A stretch of 64,000 nt of DNA from JAWVFM01 sp038237625 (GTDB lineage: Bacteria > Actinomycetota > Thermoleophilia > Solirubrobacterales > 70-9), in contig JBBRYM010000011.1 in assembly GCA_038237625.1 (NCBI GenBank), forward strand, positions 32,741-96,740, read 5' to 3'. The translations under genes were made by a program, and so were the position numbers. The notes beneath the pieces are model-generated. The model was not told the DNA's origin, made no database searches, and worked only from the letters and a program-made list of their open reading frames with translations. Of the stretch, positions 46,749 to 55,639 are shown piece after piece (the first letter of the stretch is position 1; each line of letters begins with the position of its first letter).

Positions 46749-47522
46749 TTAGCCCGCTACCTCCGCCTTGCGCAGGCCGCGAACCGCCCAGATCCCGAAG
46801 GTGGCGACGAGGCCAATGCCCGTGGCGAAGGCGGCAAGGACGAGGTCGGGCTGGCCCGAGATCAGGCTGCGCACAGTGTCGAGCAGGAGGGTGATCGGGT
46901 TGAGCGGCGCAACGGCGCTGACCCAGCCGCGTACGAGATTCAGCGGGACGTATACGGGGGCCATGAACAGGATGAGGAAGATCGGCAGCTGCATCAGCGG
47001 CATCGCCTGGATGGTCCTGATCCGCATGGCGATGCCGGCGGCCCAGAACGTCGCGGTGAGGTTCACGAGGCAGGCGAGCGCGATCATCCCGAACACGTCC
47101 AAGCCGTCGCCGTCGACCTGCATGCCCGCGATCAGCGCCACGACGAAGAGCAGAGCCATGGTCATGAAGGCGCGTGACAGCCCTGCGATCGCATAGCCCA
47201 CCAGGATCGCCAGCCGATTGGGAGCAGCCAGCATCAGGCGCCGGCTGAAGCCCATCTCGAAATCCCCGGCGATCCCGAAGCCCGTGAAGACGCCGCCGAA
47301 GGCCGAGGCCTGCAAAAGGACGAAGCAGAATTGAAAAGCGGTGTAGCCGCTGGGGAAGGTGAAACCCGGAACGTTCGAGATCGCCGAGAGGCCACCCGCG
47401 AACGCGGTGAAAAAGAACAAAGGGAAGATCAGCGACGGCAGCAGGAACGCCGGGTTGGTGAGCATCTTGTGCAGCGTCCGCCAGGCGACGCCGCCGGCAG
47501 TGGACCGAAACCGCGCGCTCAC
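46749..47522 (-). CDS. ABC-2 type transporter permease (second)
   Basis: A 257-residue membrane protein with about six helices, of the DrrB/ABC-2 class. The GTG start overlaps the preceding permease stop (GTGA). A typical ABC-2 pattern is seen in IAGDFEMGFSRRLMLAAPNRLAIL (first cytoplasmic loop) and APVYVPLNLVRGWVSAVAPLNPITLLLDTVR (late loop). It forms a heterodimeric permease with the upstream gene and is served by the ATPase at 48298-49296. The substrate could be a lipid, drug or glycan. An open frame extends upstream through the other permease but in the wrong register. Confidence 0.87.
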   Translation of the reverse strand: MSARFRSTAGGVAWRTLHKMLTNPAFLLPSLIFPLFFFTAFAGGLSAISNVPGFTFPSGYTAFQFCFVLLQASAFGGVFTGFGIAGDFEMGFSRRLMLAAPNRLAILVGYAIAGLSRAFMTMALLFVVALIAGMQVDGDGLDVFGMIALACLVNLTATFWAAGIAMRIRTIQAMPLMQLPIFLILFMAPVYVPLNLVRGWVSAVAPLNPITLLLDTVRSLISGQPDLVLAAFATGIGLVATFGIWAVRGLRKAEVAG

Positions 47523-48298
47523 GTGCGCACGAGCCTTGTGCGAAGAGCCGAGCCGGCCGCGCCCAGGCCGATGACGAGGATCGCGGTGCCGATCCCGAAG
47601 GCCAAGGCCAGCGCTTCGCCGTCCCAGCCTGTGACCAGGAGGGAGCGGATGCCCTCGACCAGATACGAGACGGGGTTGTAGGTGGCGATCTCGCGAAACC
47701 AGTCGGTCTGAATCAGGTTGCGTGGCAGGCTCATCGAGCTGATGAACAGGAAGACGAAGAACAGCGGGAACATCCCCTGGACGGCCTCGGCGGTCCCGGT
47801 GCGCAGGGCGACGAAGGCGCCCAGCGATCCGAAGCCGGCTGCCAGCAGGATCGACAGGGCGTAGATGACGAGCACGCCGCCCACGCCGGACGCGAGATTC
47901 GCCCCGGCGATAAGGCCCACAGCGAGGTAGGCGGTTGCCTGAACGACGCCGAGGGCGATGACGCCGGTCAGCATCCCGGCGAGGATCCCGACGCCCCGCA
48001 GTGGGGTGAGCGCGAGCCGGTTGAAGAACCCACTTTCGATGTCGATGGCCAGGTCGGTTCCCGCGTTCATCACCGAGAACAGGGCCCCCTGCATGAACGG
48101 GACAGCGAGCGCGAAGGTGAGGTAGGAGTCGGTGGGAAACCCCGGGAGGTTGGTGGCGTCGGAAAGGCCGCTGGAGTTGACGGCCAGCATGAAGAGCGGA
48201 AAGATCAACGCGGGAACAACCTGGGCGGGACGCCGCAGGGTCTTCGTCAGCGATCGGCGAGCAAGGACTCCGACCTCGGCCACAGTCGAGCTCCCCAT
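47519..48298 (-). CDS. ABC-2 type transporter permease (first)
   Basis: A 259-residue permease paralogous to the next gene, with about six helices. The cytoplasmic loop after helix 2 reads DIESGFFNRLALTPLRGVGIL and the late loop SSMSLPRNLIQTDWFREIATYNPVSYLVEGIR. Its ATG overlaps the ATPase stop by one base (TGATG), so all three exporter genes are translationally coupled. This daunorubicin-resistance (DrrABC-like) layout is common in actinobacteria. No substrate gene lies beside it. Confidence 0.88.
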   Translation of the reverse strand: MGSSTVAEVGVLARRSLTKTLRRPAQVVPALIFPLFMLAVNSSGLSDATNLPGFPTDSYLTFALAVPFMQGALFSVMNAGTDLAIDIESGFFNRLALTPLRGVGILAGMLTGVIALGVVQATAYLAVGLIAGANLASGVGGVLVIYALSILLAAGFGSLGAFVALRTGTAEAVQGMFPLFFVFLFISSMSLPRNLIQTDWFREIATYNPVSYLVEGIRSLLVTGWDGEALALAFGIGTAILVIGLGAAGSALRTRLVRT

Positions 48299-49296
48299 CA
48301 GGCGGCCGCGAGCTCCGCTGGCCCTTCCTCCTCGCCGGCGCCCTCCAGCGAGCGGCCGGTCTTCGCCAGAAAGACGTCGTCGAGGGTAGGGGCGTGGATC
48401 TGGAGCTGGTCGACGGCGAGCGACTCTGCGTCAAGCGCCCGGACGACCTCGGCAAGGCTCGCGTCGGAGCCGCCCAGCCTGACCGCAACCGCCTTCGGAG
48501 AGCCCGTCACCCGCTCGCCGAAGCGGTCGAACACCGCGGCGACGCGCTCGCGCTGCTCGGGATCGCGGGGCACGGCCTCCACGGTGGGTCGACCGATCTC
48601 ACCCTTCAGCTCAGCAGGCGTCCCGGCGGCGACGATCCGCCCGTTGTCGATGATCCCTAGGTGACTGGCCAGCACGTCGGCCTCCTCCAGATATTGCGTC
48701 GTCAGGAACACCGTCACGCCGTCGTCGGCCGCCAGCCGTGCCACCTCGTCCCAGAGGGCCGTGCGGCTCTGGATGTCCAGGCCCGTGGTGGGCTCGTCGA
48801 GGAAGAGGACCCGTGGGCGGTGCACGAGGGCAAGGGCGAGGTCGAGCCGGCGCTTCATGCCGCCCGAGTAGCCGCCCACGCGGCGGTCGGATGCGTCGGC
48901 CAGCCCCACGCGCTCCAGGAGCTCGTCGCCGCGTGGGCCGCGCTCGGCCTTGGGCACCGCGTGGAGGGCGGTCTGCAGACGCATGTGCTCGCGCCCGGTG
49001 AGGAACGGGTCGAGTGCCGCCTCTTGGAGGGCGGCGCCGATCTGGGTTCGCACCTTCGGCCCCTCGCGAACGATGTCGAAGCCGGCGACGCGGCCCGTTC
49101 CAGCAGTGGGAGGCAGCAGCGTCGTGAGCATGAGCACGGTCGTCGACTTGCCGGCGCCGTTCGGGCCGAGAAAGCCGTAGATCTCTCCCGGCGCGACGTA
49201 GAGGTCGATGCCGTCAACGGCCCGCGGGCCCTTCTTGAACTCCCGGACGAGCCCCTCGACCTCGATGCTCGCCGGTTTGGCCTCCTGAGGGGTCAC
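48298..49296 (-). CDS. ABC transporter ATP-binding protein (DrrA-like)
   Basis: A 332-residue ATPase. Walker A is GFLGPNGAGKSTTVLML (about 42-58), the signature is YSGGMKRRLDLALALVHRPR (about 142), Walker B is VLFLDEPTTGLD and the switch is FLTTQYLEEAD. The C-terminal DrrA-type extension of about 100 residues regulates export. GTG 49296 is chosen, giving VTPQEAKPASIEVEGL; eight further codons upstream are open but lie on the promoter. TATACA ends 7 bases before this GTG, supporting the choice. Confidence 0.92.
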   Translation of the reverse strand: MTPQEAKPASIEVEGLVREFKKGPRAVDGIDLYVAPGEIYGFLGPNGAGKSTTVLMLTTLLPPTAGTGRVAGFDIVREGPKVRTQIGAALQEAALDPFLTGREHMRLQTALHAVPKAERGPRGDELLERVGLADASDRRVGGYSGGMKRRLDLALALVHRPRVLFLDEPTTGLDIQSRTALWDEVARLAADDGVTVFLTTQYLEEADVLASHLGIIDNGRIVAAGTPAELKGEIGRPTVEAVPRDPEQRERVAAVFDRFGERVTGSPKAVAVRLGGSDASLAEVVRALDAESLAVDQLQIHAPTLDDVFLAKTGRSLEGAGEEEGPAELAAA

Positions 49297-49303
49297 GCCC
49301 CCG

Positions 49304-49309
49304 TGTATA
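49304..49309 (-). promoter_or_regulatory. -10 element for the ABC exporter operon, predicted leaderless
   Basis: Minus-strand TATACA, exactly 7 bases before GTG 49296. Confidence 0.55.
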
Positions 49310-49333
49310 CCGATTCGCACATCCGGGCAGGAG

Positions 49334-49339
49334 TAAGGT
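49334..49339 (+). promoter_or_regulatory. -10 element for the SRPBCC gene, predicted leaderless
   Basis: TAAGGT, 9 bases before ATG 49349. It is back-to-back with the exporter promoter. Confidence 0.45.
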
Positions 49340-49348
49340 CAGCGGCCG

Positions 49349-49798
49349 ATGCCGAGGATCCAGACCAGCCGGACCGTCGAGATCGACGCGCCCCTCGACC
49401 GTGTCTACGAGATCGCCGCCGACGTCCCCGGGGCCGAGCGTTGGCGAGGTCAGGTCGTGGAGATCGACGTCCTCGAGACCGACGATCATGGCCGGGCGAT
49501 CCTCGTGGAAGAGGTCACCGACGCGAAGGTCAAGAAGGTCCGCACCCGACTTCGCTTCACATACGACCCGCCGAAGGGGATGGACTGGGAGCAGGAGAAG
49601 GGCGACATGAAATCGCTGACGGGCGGCTGGCGCTTCGAGGAGATCGACGCGGGGCGCACGCGAGCGACCTTCTCGCTCGACGGCGATCCCGGCCGGATGC
49701 TCGGGATGCTCCTGCGCGGGCCGGCGATGGGGATCGTCGAGGACCTGATGACGAAAGATCCAACCGACGGGTTAAAGAGAGAAGCCGAAGGCTCCTAG
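49349..49798 (+). CDS. SRPBCC (START-like) family protein
   Basis: A 149-residue protein of the SRPBCC/coenzyme Q-binding polyketide cyclase-like fold: an N-terminal beta strand TVEIDAPLDRVYEIAADVPG, a central sheet around DHGRAILVEEVTDAKVKKV, and a long C-terminal helix (GMLLRGPAMGIVEDLMTK). These proteins bind hydrophobic ligands in a helix-grip cavity. No catalytic residue can be assigned. The TAG stop shares CTAG with the stop of the convergent FAD-linked oxidase gene. Confidence 0.82.
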   Translation: MPRIQTSRTVEIDAPLDRVYEIAADVPGAERWRGQVVEIDVLETDDHGRAILVEEVTDAKVKKVRTRLRFTYDPPKGMDWEQEKGDMKSLTGGWRFEEIDAGRTRATFSLDGDPGRMLGMLLRGPAMGIVEDLMTKDPTDGLKREAEGS

Positions 49799-52587
49799 CT
49801 TCTCGTGATCTCCTCCAGCACCTCGATCGCCGAGCGGTAGCGCTCACCGGTGGCCCGCTCCATGCCGATCTCGCAGGTTCGGTTGGTGGAGATGTAGGCG
49901 TCGAAGGACTGACCCGCCAGCTCCAGGGCCTCGGGCACGGTCGCGCTCGCCGTCAGCTCGGGATGCAGGAACCCGCGGTCGCCGGCGAAGCCACAGCAGG
50001 TGGAAGTGCGGGGGACGACGGCGGAGTCCGCGAGCTCGCCGGCAAGCTTCGCGAGCTCCGGCGCGAGGCCGAGATGGCGCGTGGAGCAAGTGGGATGCAC
50101 CGCGATCGATCCGAGCTTCGCCGAAACCTCGAGGTTGCCGAGTAGGCGGCTTGCCCAGGTGACCGAGTCGAGGATCTGGAGCTTCGCGTGGCGCGACTTG
50201 CCCTTGTCGTCAAGCGAGTCGACCACCTCGGCCGCGAGGCCGAGCGTGCACGAGCTGGCGTCGATGACGACCGGTAGCGCACCCTCGCCCGACCAGCGCC
50301 ACAAACGTTCCACGGTTTCGCGAGCCATCCACTCCTGGCCGCGCCTGAAGCCCTTGGAGCTCCATGGGGTGGCGCAGCACGTGCCCGCCACATCCGGCGG
50401 GATCCACACGGGCATCCCGGCGCGCTTGGAAACCTTGACCAGCGCGGCCGGCAGGCTTGGCCCGGCACCTCCGCCGCGGGGTGCGCCCATCATCCGGTTG
50501 ATGCACGCGGGCAGATAGACAGCGACCGCACCCTCGCGGGCGGTCTTCGGGAGATCCGGCGCTGCGGCCTTGGGCATGGCCTCGCCCCACTCGGGAACGA
50601 GCTCGCGCCCGAGCACCTGTCGCGTCGCCCGGGAGAGCCCGCGAACGGGCGCGTCGCCGGCCACCTTGGCGATCGCGTTGCCCGTTCGCAGCCCACCGCG
50701 AGCGGAGCGCTCGACCGCGGCCCAGCGCTTCGCCAGCGCCAGCGCCACGCGCTCGGCGCGGTCGCTGTGTTGCTCGGAGCGGTAGCCCTTGACAAGCTTG
50801 CCGGTGTCGATTCCGACCGGGCAGACCAGCCGGCACGAGCCGTCTGCGGCGCAGGTCTCGAGCGCGTCGTACTCGTAGTCGGCCACCAGCGCCTCGTAGA
50901 CGGGTGAGCCGGGAGCTTGACGGGCCATCTCGCGCCGGATCACGATTCGCTGGCGGGGCGTGGTGGTGAGGTAGCGGCTGGGGCACACGGGCTCGCAGAA
51001 CCCGCACTCCACGCACGCCGTGGCCTCCTCCTCGATCGGCGGCGTGGTCCGGAGGTTCTTCAGATGGCAGCCCGGATCGCGGTTTAGCACCACGCCGGGG
51101 GCGAGGACGCCATCGGGATCGGCGGCCTTCTTGACCCTCCACATCAGCTCCGTCGCCTTCGCTCCCCACTCGCGCTCGACGAACGGCGCCATGTTTACCC
51201 CGGTGCCGTGCTCGGCCTTCAGCGAACCGTCGTACTTGCCCAGGATCAGGTCGACGAGACCCTCCATGAACGCCTCGTAGCGCTCGACGTCCTCGGGCTT
51301 GGCGAAGTCCGGCGTGAGCATGAAGTGGAGGTTCCCGGCCGACGCGTGCCCCGCCGCTCCCGCCAGGAACCCATGCGCGGCGAGCAGGGCGCGGAGGTCC
51401 TCGGTGGCCTCCGCGATCCTCGCCGGAGGCACGCAGACATCCTCGACGATCAGCGCCGTTCCCGGCAGGCGCAGCTTTCCGGCCAGGCCATGCAGGCCCT
51501 CGCGGATCCGCCAGTAGAGCTCGACGCGCTCGGGATCGCGCGTGAACTCCAGGGGACGGATCAAACCCTTGCCCGCGATCGCGCTCGCCTGCTTCTCCTT
51601 GGCATCGAGCTCAACGTCGTCGTCGCCCCCAAACTCCACCAGCAGGGCGGCGGAGGCCGGGTCGATCTCCTTGAAGTACTCGGGCGCTCCGGGGAAGGAG
51701 TAGCCCGCGGCGATCAGCGCCGGGGCGACCATCAGCTCGACGGCCGTCGCGCCAGCCTTCACGAGGTCGTTGACTGGGGCGACGGCGCTCGGGACGTCGG
51801 GAAAGTGAAGCCACGCCAGCGTCGTCTTTGCGGGCTTCGGCACCGTGTCGAAGGTGGCCTCGGCGACGAAGGCGATCGTCCCCTCTGAGCCGACGACCAG
51901 CCGGCGCAGGATCTCCACCGGGGTGGACGCATCGAGAAAGGCGCAGAGGCGGTAGCCCGTGGTGTTCTTGATCTCGAACTTCGCCCGGATCCTCGAGGTC
52001 AGCTCCTCGTCGGCGATGATCTCGCCCCTGATCGCCAGAAGCTCCGCCGCAAGCTCGGGCTCCGCCTCGGCAAAGCGCTCCTCCGCGCCAGGCGTCGCGG
52101 TGTCGACGGTCGTTCCCGATGTCAGCACCAGTACCAGCGAGCGGATCGTCGAGTAGGAGTCGCGGGTCGTGCCGCAGCGCATTCCACCCGAGTTGTTGGC
52201 GATGACGCCGCCCACCGTGGCGATGTCGGTGCTGGCCGGGTCGGGACCGAGCTTGCGCCCATACGGCGCCAGCACCCGGTTGACGTGGCCAAGGATCGTC
52301 CCGGGCCGCACCCGCACCTTCGCGCCCTCCTCGAGGACCTCGATCCCGCCGAAGCTCTGGCGGACGTCGACCAGGATGCCGGCGCCCTGGCCCTGTCCGT
52401 TGAGGCTCGTGCCCGCGCCGCGAAGGGTGACGGGGACGCTTTCCCTGCGGGCGTAGGCGAAGACCTTGGCGACGTCATCCGCGTCGCGCGCCATCACCAC
52501 GGCCTTGGGCAGCAGGCGGTAGGGGCTGGCGTCGGAGGAGTAGCGCACGAGGTCGATCGGCCGCGCGAGCACGCGGTCGGTACCCAC
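49795..52587 (-). CDS. FAD-linked oxidase fused to 4Fe-4S/CCG protein (GlcD-GlcF type)
   Basis: About 930 residues. The N-terminal FAD-binding (PCMH) domain has RGAGTSLNGQGQGAGILVDV (about 50-69) and GPDPASTDIATVGGVIANNS. The FAD-oxidase C domain follows, with the HASAGNLHFMLTP histidine. Two 4Fe-4S motifs lie near 560-650 (CVECGFCEPVCPSRY and CAADGSCRLVCPVGID), and CCG motifs come after (GTCCATPWS, STCCGFAGD). Such fusions oxidise D-lactate, glycolate or related 2-hydroxyacids. GTG 52587 behind GAGG is chosen; longer frames overlap the upstream gene and are arginine-rich shadow. Confidence 0.85.
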   Translation of the reverse strand: MGTDRVLARPIDLVRYSSDASPYRLLPKAVVMARDADDVAKVFAYARRESVPVTLRGAGTSLNGQGQGAGILVDVRQSFGGIEVLEEGAKVRVRPGTILGHVNRVLAPYGRKLGPDPASTDIATVGGVIANNSGGMRCGTTRDSYSTIRSLVLVLTSGTTVDTATPGAEERFAEAEPELAAELLAIRGEIIADEELTSRIRAKFEIKNTTGYRLCAFLDASTPVEILRRLVVGSEGTIAFVAEATFDTVPKPAKTTLAWLHFPDVPSAVAPVNDLVKAGATAVELMVAPALIAAGYSFPGAPEYFKEIDPASAALLVEFGGDDDVELDAKEKQASAIAGKGLIRPLEFTRDPERVELYWRIREGLHGLAGKLRLPGTALIVEDVCVPPARIAEATEDLRALLAAHGFLAGAAGHASAGNLHFMLTPDFAKPEDVERYEAFMEGLVDLILGKYDGSLKAEHGTGVNMAPFVEREWGAKATELMWRVKKAADPDGVLAPGVVLNRDPGCHLKNLRTTPPIEEEATACVECGFCEPVCPSRYLTTTPRQRIVIRREMARQAPGSPVYEALVADYEYDALETCAADGSCRLVCPVGIDTGKLVKGYRSEQHSDRAERVALALAKRWAAVERSARGGLRTGNAIAKVAGDAPVRGLSRATRQVLGRELVPEWGEAMPKAAAPDLPKTAREGAVAVYLPACINRMMGAPRGGGAGPSLPAALVKVSKRAGMPVWIPPDVAGTCCATPWSSKGFRRGQEWMARETVERLWRWSGEGALPVVIDASSCTLGLAAEVVDSLDDKGKSRHAKLQILDSVTWASRLLGNLEVSAKLGSIAVHPTCSTRHLGLAPELAKLAGELADSAVVPRTSTCCGFAGDRGFLHPELTASATVPEALELAGQSFDAYISTNRTCEIGMERATGERYRSAIEVLEEITRS

Positions 52588-52694
52588 TAGGGCCTCGAGG
52601 TCGTGACGAAGCGGCTGCGGCGTGCCCCCGGCGACCCAGTCGGGAGCGCGGTCCCGGGCTGGGCCCGAGGTGGCCGGCCGCAGGCGTGGAGGCT

Positions 52695-54296
52695 CTAGAA
52701 GAGCCACATCCCGGGCGCGACGGGTGCCTCGAGGAGCCGGGGCTCGTCCGCACCGACAGCATCGCGAAGGGCCTCGACGAGCCCGTCGTGCCCCCCGGAG
52801 ACCTCGCGGGCTTGGACGCCATAGCCCTGGGCAACGTCCACGCATCCCAGCTTCGGAAGGTCGAGCGCGGGCGCGCCGCCGACGCCCTCGATCGACGCGA
52901 ACCATTTGAGGATCGCGTACTCGCTATTGCGAAGGACCAAGAAGGTGACCGGGATCGAGTAGGCAGCGGCGGTCCAGAGTCCGGTGATCGCGTACTGGGC
53001 AGAGCCCTCGCCGAGCACGCAGACGACAGGCCGATCGGGCTGCGCGAGCTGCACACCCAGGGCGGCCGCCAGGCCGAAGCCCAGCCCGCCGCCGGCGCCG
53101 AAGTAGTAGCTGCCGGGCTTCGAGATCCGCAGCTGATTGCGAAGCGCGAGGGTGCAGGAGGGCGATTCGACGACAGCGATCCCGTCGTCTGGGAAGGCCT
53201 GGGCCAGCGCGTGCATCGCCGCTGTCCCAGTGACAGGGTCCTGCTCCTCGCCCGCCGTCGGATCCGGCAGCGGCTTGCCAGGGTCGCGGGACGACTCGCC
53301 GACGCGCTCGAGCAGGCCGGTGAGGGCGAGTCGGACGTCGCCGATGATCGCGTTGCCCATCGGCGCTCGCGCGGCCTCGTCGGGATCGGCGGTGATCTGC
53401 GTCAGAGTCGTTCCCTCGGGCAGCAGGGGCCCCGGGATGTTTGGGTAATAGGGGAAGACCGAAGAGCCGACGACAACGGCGAGGTCGTGGCCCTTGAGCG
53501 TCTCCGAGACCGGCCCGATCGCCGGCGGCAGCCAGCCGCGGAAGAGCGGATGACCCTCGGGGAACCCGAGGCGCCCGCCTCCCGGGGCGGGAATGGCGAA
53601 GACGGGCAGGCGCTGGCGCTCGGCGAGGGTGACGGCCAGATCCCAGCCTCCGGAGGCGTCGACGTCGGGGCCTGCCACGAGCACGGGGTTGGCAGCCGCC
53701 TCAAGTGCGGCGGCCAGCGAGTCGAGCGCGGCCGGATCCGGCCCGGCGACCGTGCTGACCGAACGATCGATCGCAGCCTGTGCGGCGCTGTCATCGACCT
53801 CCTTCCCCCAATCGTCCATCGGAATCGACACGAAGGCAGGTCCCTTCGCGGGCGAGGAGGCCAGATGAATCGCGTGCGCGAGTGCGAGCGGTACGTCCTC
53901 GGCCCGCGGCGGCTCGTAGCTCCACTTCACCAGCGGGTACGGCATGCGGGTCGCATCGCGGTTGGTGAGGTTGGCCTGAAGCGTCACGAGCTCTCGCGCC
54001 TGTTGGCCCGCGGTGACGAGAAGCGGTGTGTGGTTGGCCTGGGCGTTGAAAATTGCGCCCATTCCGTTGCCGAGGCCGGGCGCGGTGTGAAGGTTGACGT
54101 GGCCCACGGTGCCGCTCGCCTGGGCGTAGCCGTCGGCCATGCCCACAGCCACCGCCTCCTGGAGGCCGAGGACGTAGCGGAAGTCGTCGGGGAAGTCCGC
54201 CAGCATCGGCAGCTCCGTGGAGCCCGGGTTGCCGAACATCGTCGTCATGCCGTGGCGGCGAAATAGATCGAGAGTGGCCTCGCGGACGGTGCTCAT
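52695..54296 (-). CDS. mdlC: Thiamine-diphosphate enzyme, benzoylformate decarboxylase-like
   Basis: A 533-residue ThDP enzyme. The N-terminal PYR domain has FGNPGSTELPMLADFPDDFRY with the serine, LQEAVAVGMADGYAQ with the catalytic glutamate and NLHTAPGLGNGMGA with the histidine, the same trio as benzoylformate decarboxylase. The C-terminal PP domain has the GEGSAQY-x20-NSEY ThDP motif (usually GDG-NN). It would decarboxylate an aromatic 2-oxoacid to an aldehyde. The 2-hydroxyacid oxidase downstream could supply the oxoacid. TAGTGT lies 9 bases before the ATG. Confidence 0.88.
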   Translation of the reverse strand: MSTVREATLDLFRRHGMTTMFGNPGSTELPMLADFPDDFRYVLGLQEAVAVGMADGYAQASGTVGHVNLHTAPGLGNGMGAIFNAQANHTPLLVTAGQQARELVTLQANLTNRDATRMPYPLVKWSYEPPRAEDVPLALAHAIHLASSPAKGPAFVSIPMDDWGKEVDDSAAQAAIDRSVSTVAGPDPAALDSLAAALEAAANPVLVAGPDVDASGGWDLAVTLAERQRLPVFAIPAPGGGRLGFPEGHPLFRGWLPPAIGPVSETLKGHDLAVVVGSSVFPYYPNIPGPLLPEGTTLTQITADPDEAARAPMGNAIIGDVRLALTGLLERVGESSRDPGKPLPDPTAGEEQDPVTGTAAMHALAQAFPDDGIAVVESPSCTLALRNQLRISKPGSYYFGAGGGLGFGLAAALGVQLAQPDRPVVCVLGEGSAQYAITGLWTAAAYSIPVTFLVLRNSEYAILKWFASIEGVGGAPALDLPKLGCVDVAQGYGVQAREVSGGHDGLVEALRDAVGADEPRLLEAPVAPGMWLF

Positions 54297-54305
54297 CGCC
54301 CGCGG

Positions 54306-54311
54306 ACACTA
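54306..54311 (-). promoter_or_regulatory. -10 element for the ThDP enzyme gene, predicted leaderless
   Basis: Minus-strand TAGTGT, 9 bases before ATG 54296. Confidence 0.5.
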
Positions 54312-54497
54312 TTCGACTGCGCAAGCCCCTTCGAGCGGGCAGGACGCGCATGTGACCTTCGCAACTTTTGCAGCGTGGACGGATAGGCTATTGGTTAACT
54401 TGTCGCCGTTCGGGTAACGTTCGTGGGCGCCTCACCACGGGATTGGGTTGGGTCATTGCCGCCGGGGCGCCGGGAATGGGCCATTAAGGACGGAAGT

Positions 54498-55157
54498 ATG
54501 AGTATGGATCATTCCTTCAGGCGTCTGGGTTTCGCGACGACTCTCGTTTCGGCGTGCGCCCTCGCACTGGCCTCGACGGCCGGCGCGGCGACGCTCAGAA
54601 CCGGCTACGAGCCCGGCGGTTGGGGCGCTACTACACTTCACTCAGGCATCTGCCTGCAGACATTGATCTGCCCATCTGTGACGAACACGGTCGTCAAAGG
54701 GCCGCCTGGTACTTACGAGCACACGGAGCTCGGATCGCTTACGGGCGTCGCCGCGAGGACGGACGTCACCTGGACGAGCGCCCCGTTCACCTACAACGGT
54801 GCCCAGGGCAAGCGCTCGAAGAACGTCACGTTCGTGATGCGCCGGCGTTCCAATACGACCAATCTGCTGTCGGTTACCGGCAACACGGCCACCTATTCGG
54901 CGAACCTGATCAGCGCGAAGACGGGCAACACGGTCGCGGAGGCGGTCCGCAATGCCAATCTTCGGCCTACGACCAAGTTCACCCGGGTTGGCCCGAAGCG
55001 TCTGGTCGGAGCGGTCCGCCGAGGGCGCACCTACCGGATTGAGGTCGTGTTCACGTTCCTCAACGGGGTTGCGGTGGTCCCGTTCGCAACGTCGGACTTC
55101 AGGCGCGCCAGGATCGTTGCTCGGCGCCACGTGTCCCGACACCACCGGCACCACTGA
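54498..55157 (+). CDS. Secreted protein of unknown function
   Basis: A 219-residue exported protein. The signal peptide runs to about residue 32 (RRLGFATTLVSACALALASTAGAAT). The mature part starts TLRTGYEPGGWGATTLHSG, has two cysteines in ICLQTLICPS, a likely disulfide, then a beta-rich region (KRSKNVTFVMRRRS; NLLSVTGNTATYSANLIS). The C-terminus is basic and ends in a histidine-rich RHHRHH. ATG 54498 is chosen for the Shine-Dalgarno-like AAGGACGGAA just upstream; a longer frame from 54423 adds 25 residues. A strong hairpin terminator follows 25 bases after the stop. No family is recognised. Confidence 0.65.
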   Translation: MSMDHSFRRLGFATTLVSACALALASTAGAATLRTGYEPGGWGATTLHSGICLQTLICPSVTNTVVKGPPGTYEHTELGSLTGVAARTDVTWTSAPFTYNGAQGKRSKNVTFVMRRRSNTTNLLSVTGNTATYSANLISAKTGNTVAEAVRNANLRPTTKFTRVGPKRLVGAVRRGRTYRIEVVFTFLNGVAVVPFATSDFRRARIVARRHVSRHHRHH

Positions 55158-55181
55158 GCATCGACTGAGCGTCACACGCGT

Positions 55182-55209
55182 CGAACGGCCCGCTTAGGCG
55201 GGCCGTTCG
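55182..55209 (+). terminator. Intrinsic terminator-like hairpin
   Basis: CGAACGGCCCGC-TTAG-GCGGGCCGTTCG: a perfect 12-bp stem with a 4-base loop, 25 bases after the stop of the secreted-protein gene. The downstream run is only CGCGTATT, without a strict T-tract, as is common at high G+C. Confidence 0.8.
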
Positions 55210-55424
55210 CGTATTGCGGGCTCGTTGTCGAGTCCGAGAGGACAGGGGAGCCGGCGGGCTAGCTGCCAGGGCGGTCCGGGGCTGTCCCGGCAGCGCCTGC
55301 TCCCAGGTTGCGCCCGGTCGCTCGCTCGTCCAGCCGAGTGCAGGTTCTCGGTCAGGCCGGCGGTGTCGAGAACACCACGACGCGGACGGTAAAGAGCGCC
55401 GCGGACGCCGCCGGGGCGGCGTGG
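55210..55424. other. Non-coding gap with no recognised feature
   Basis: About 215 bases between the terminator and the possible 34-residue gene. I see no gene, repeat, promoter hexamer or structured RNA here that I can support. Open frames present are short and match no family known to me. Confidence 0.5.
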
Positions 55425-55529
55425 TCAGTCGCGAGCGCGGGTCTCGCCGGTGACGTGGTAGCTCAAGTACCAGGCGAGGTGCCGTGCGGCGCCGACGCCG
55501 AGGCTCCAGGGGACGAGCAGCCGCCTCAT
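55425..55529 (-). CDS. Possible small protein of 34 residues
   Basis: An ATG-to-TGA frame on the minus strand, beginning MRRLLVPWSLGVGAARHLAW and ending HVTGETRARD. It stands out because TAGGAT ends exactly 7 bases before the ATG, the same geometry as at many confirmed-looking genes here. The N-terminal half is hydrophobic with two leading arginines, so a membrane-associated peptide is possible. No homologue is known to me and it could be chance. It lies in a 480-base gap otherwise without genes. Confidence 0.35.
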   Translation of the reverse strand: MRRLLVPWSLGVGAARHLAWYLSYHVTGETRARD

Positions 55530-55536
55530 CGGAACG

Positions 55537-55542
55537 ATCCTA
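55537..55542 (-). promoter_or_regulatory. -10 element before the possible small protein
   Basis: Minus-strand TAGGAT, exactly 7 bases before ATG 55529. Confidence 0.4.
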
Positions 55543-55639
55543 TCTGGTACATCGGTGTCACGATCATCCGATCGGCGCAATACCCGCTCTTCTTGGGCCG
55601 AAATCGCGCCTCGCGCTGAATTCGGTCAGGCTTTCAGGC

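Noticed and set aside
46749..48488. One long 579-codon minus-strand frame across both ABC permeases
   Set aside because: Only its last 257 codons are the second permease. The first part is the wrong register of the first permease and ATPase, and the GTG at 47522 gives the correct overlap.
52588..52905. N-terminal extension of the FAD-linked oxidase to 52905
   Set aside because: The extra residues are Arg/Pro-rich and lie over the end of the ThDP enzyme gene in another frame; the FAD domain pattern begins just before GTG 52587.
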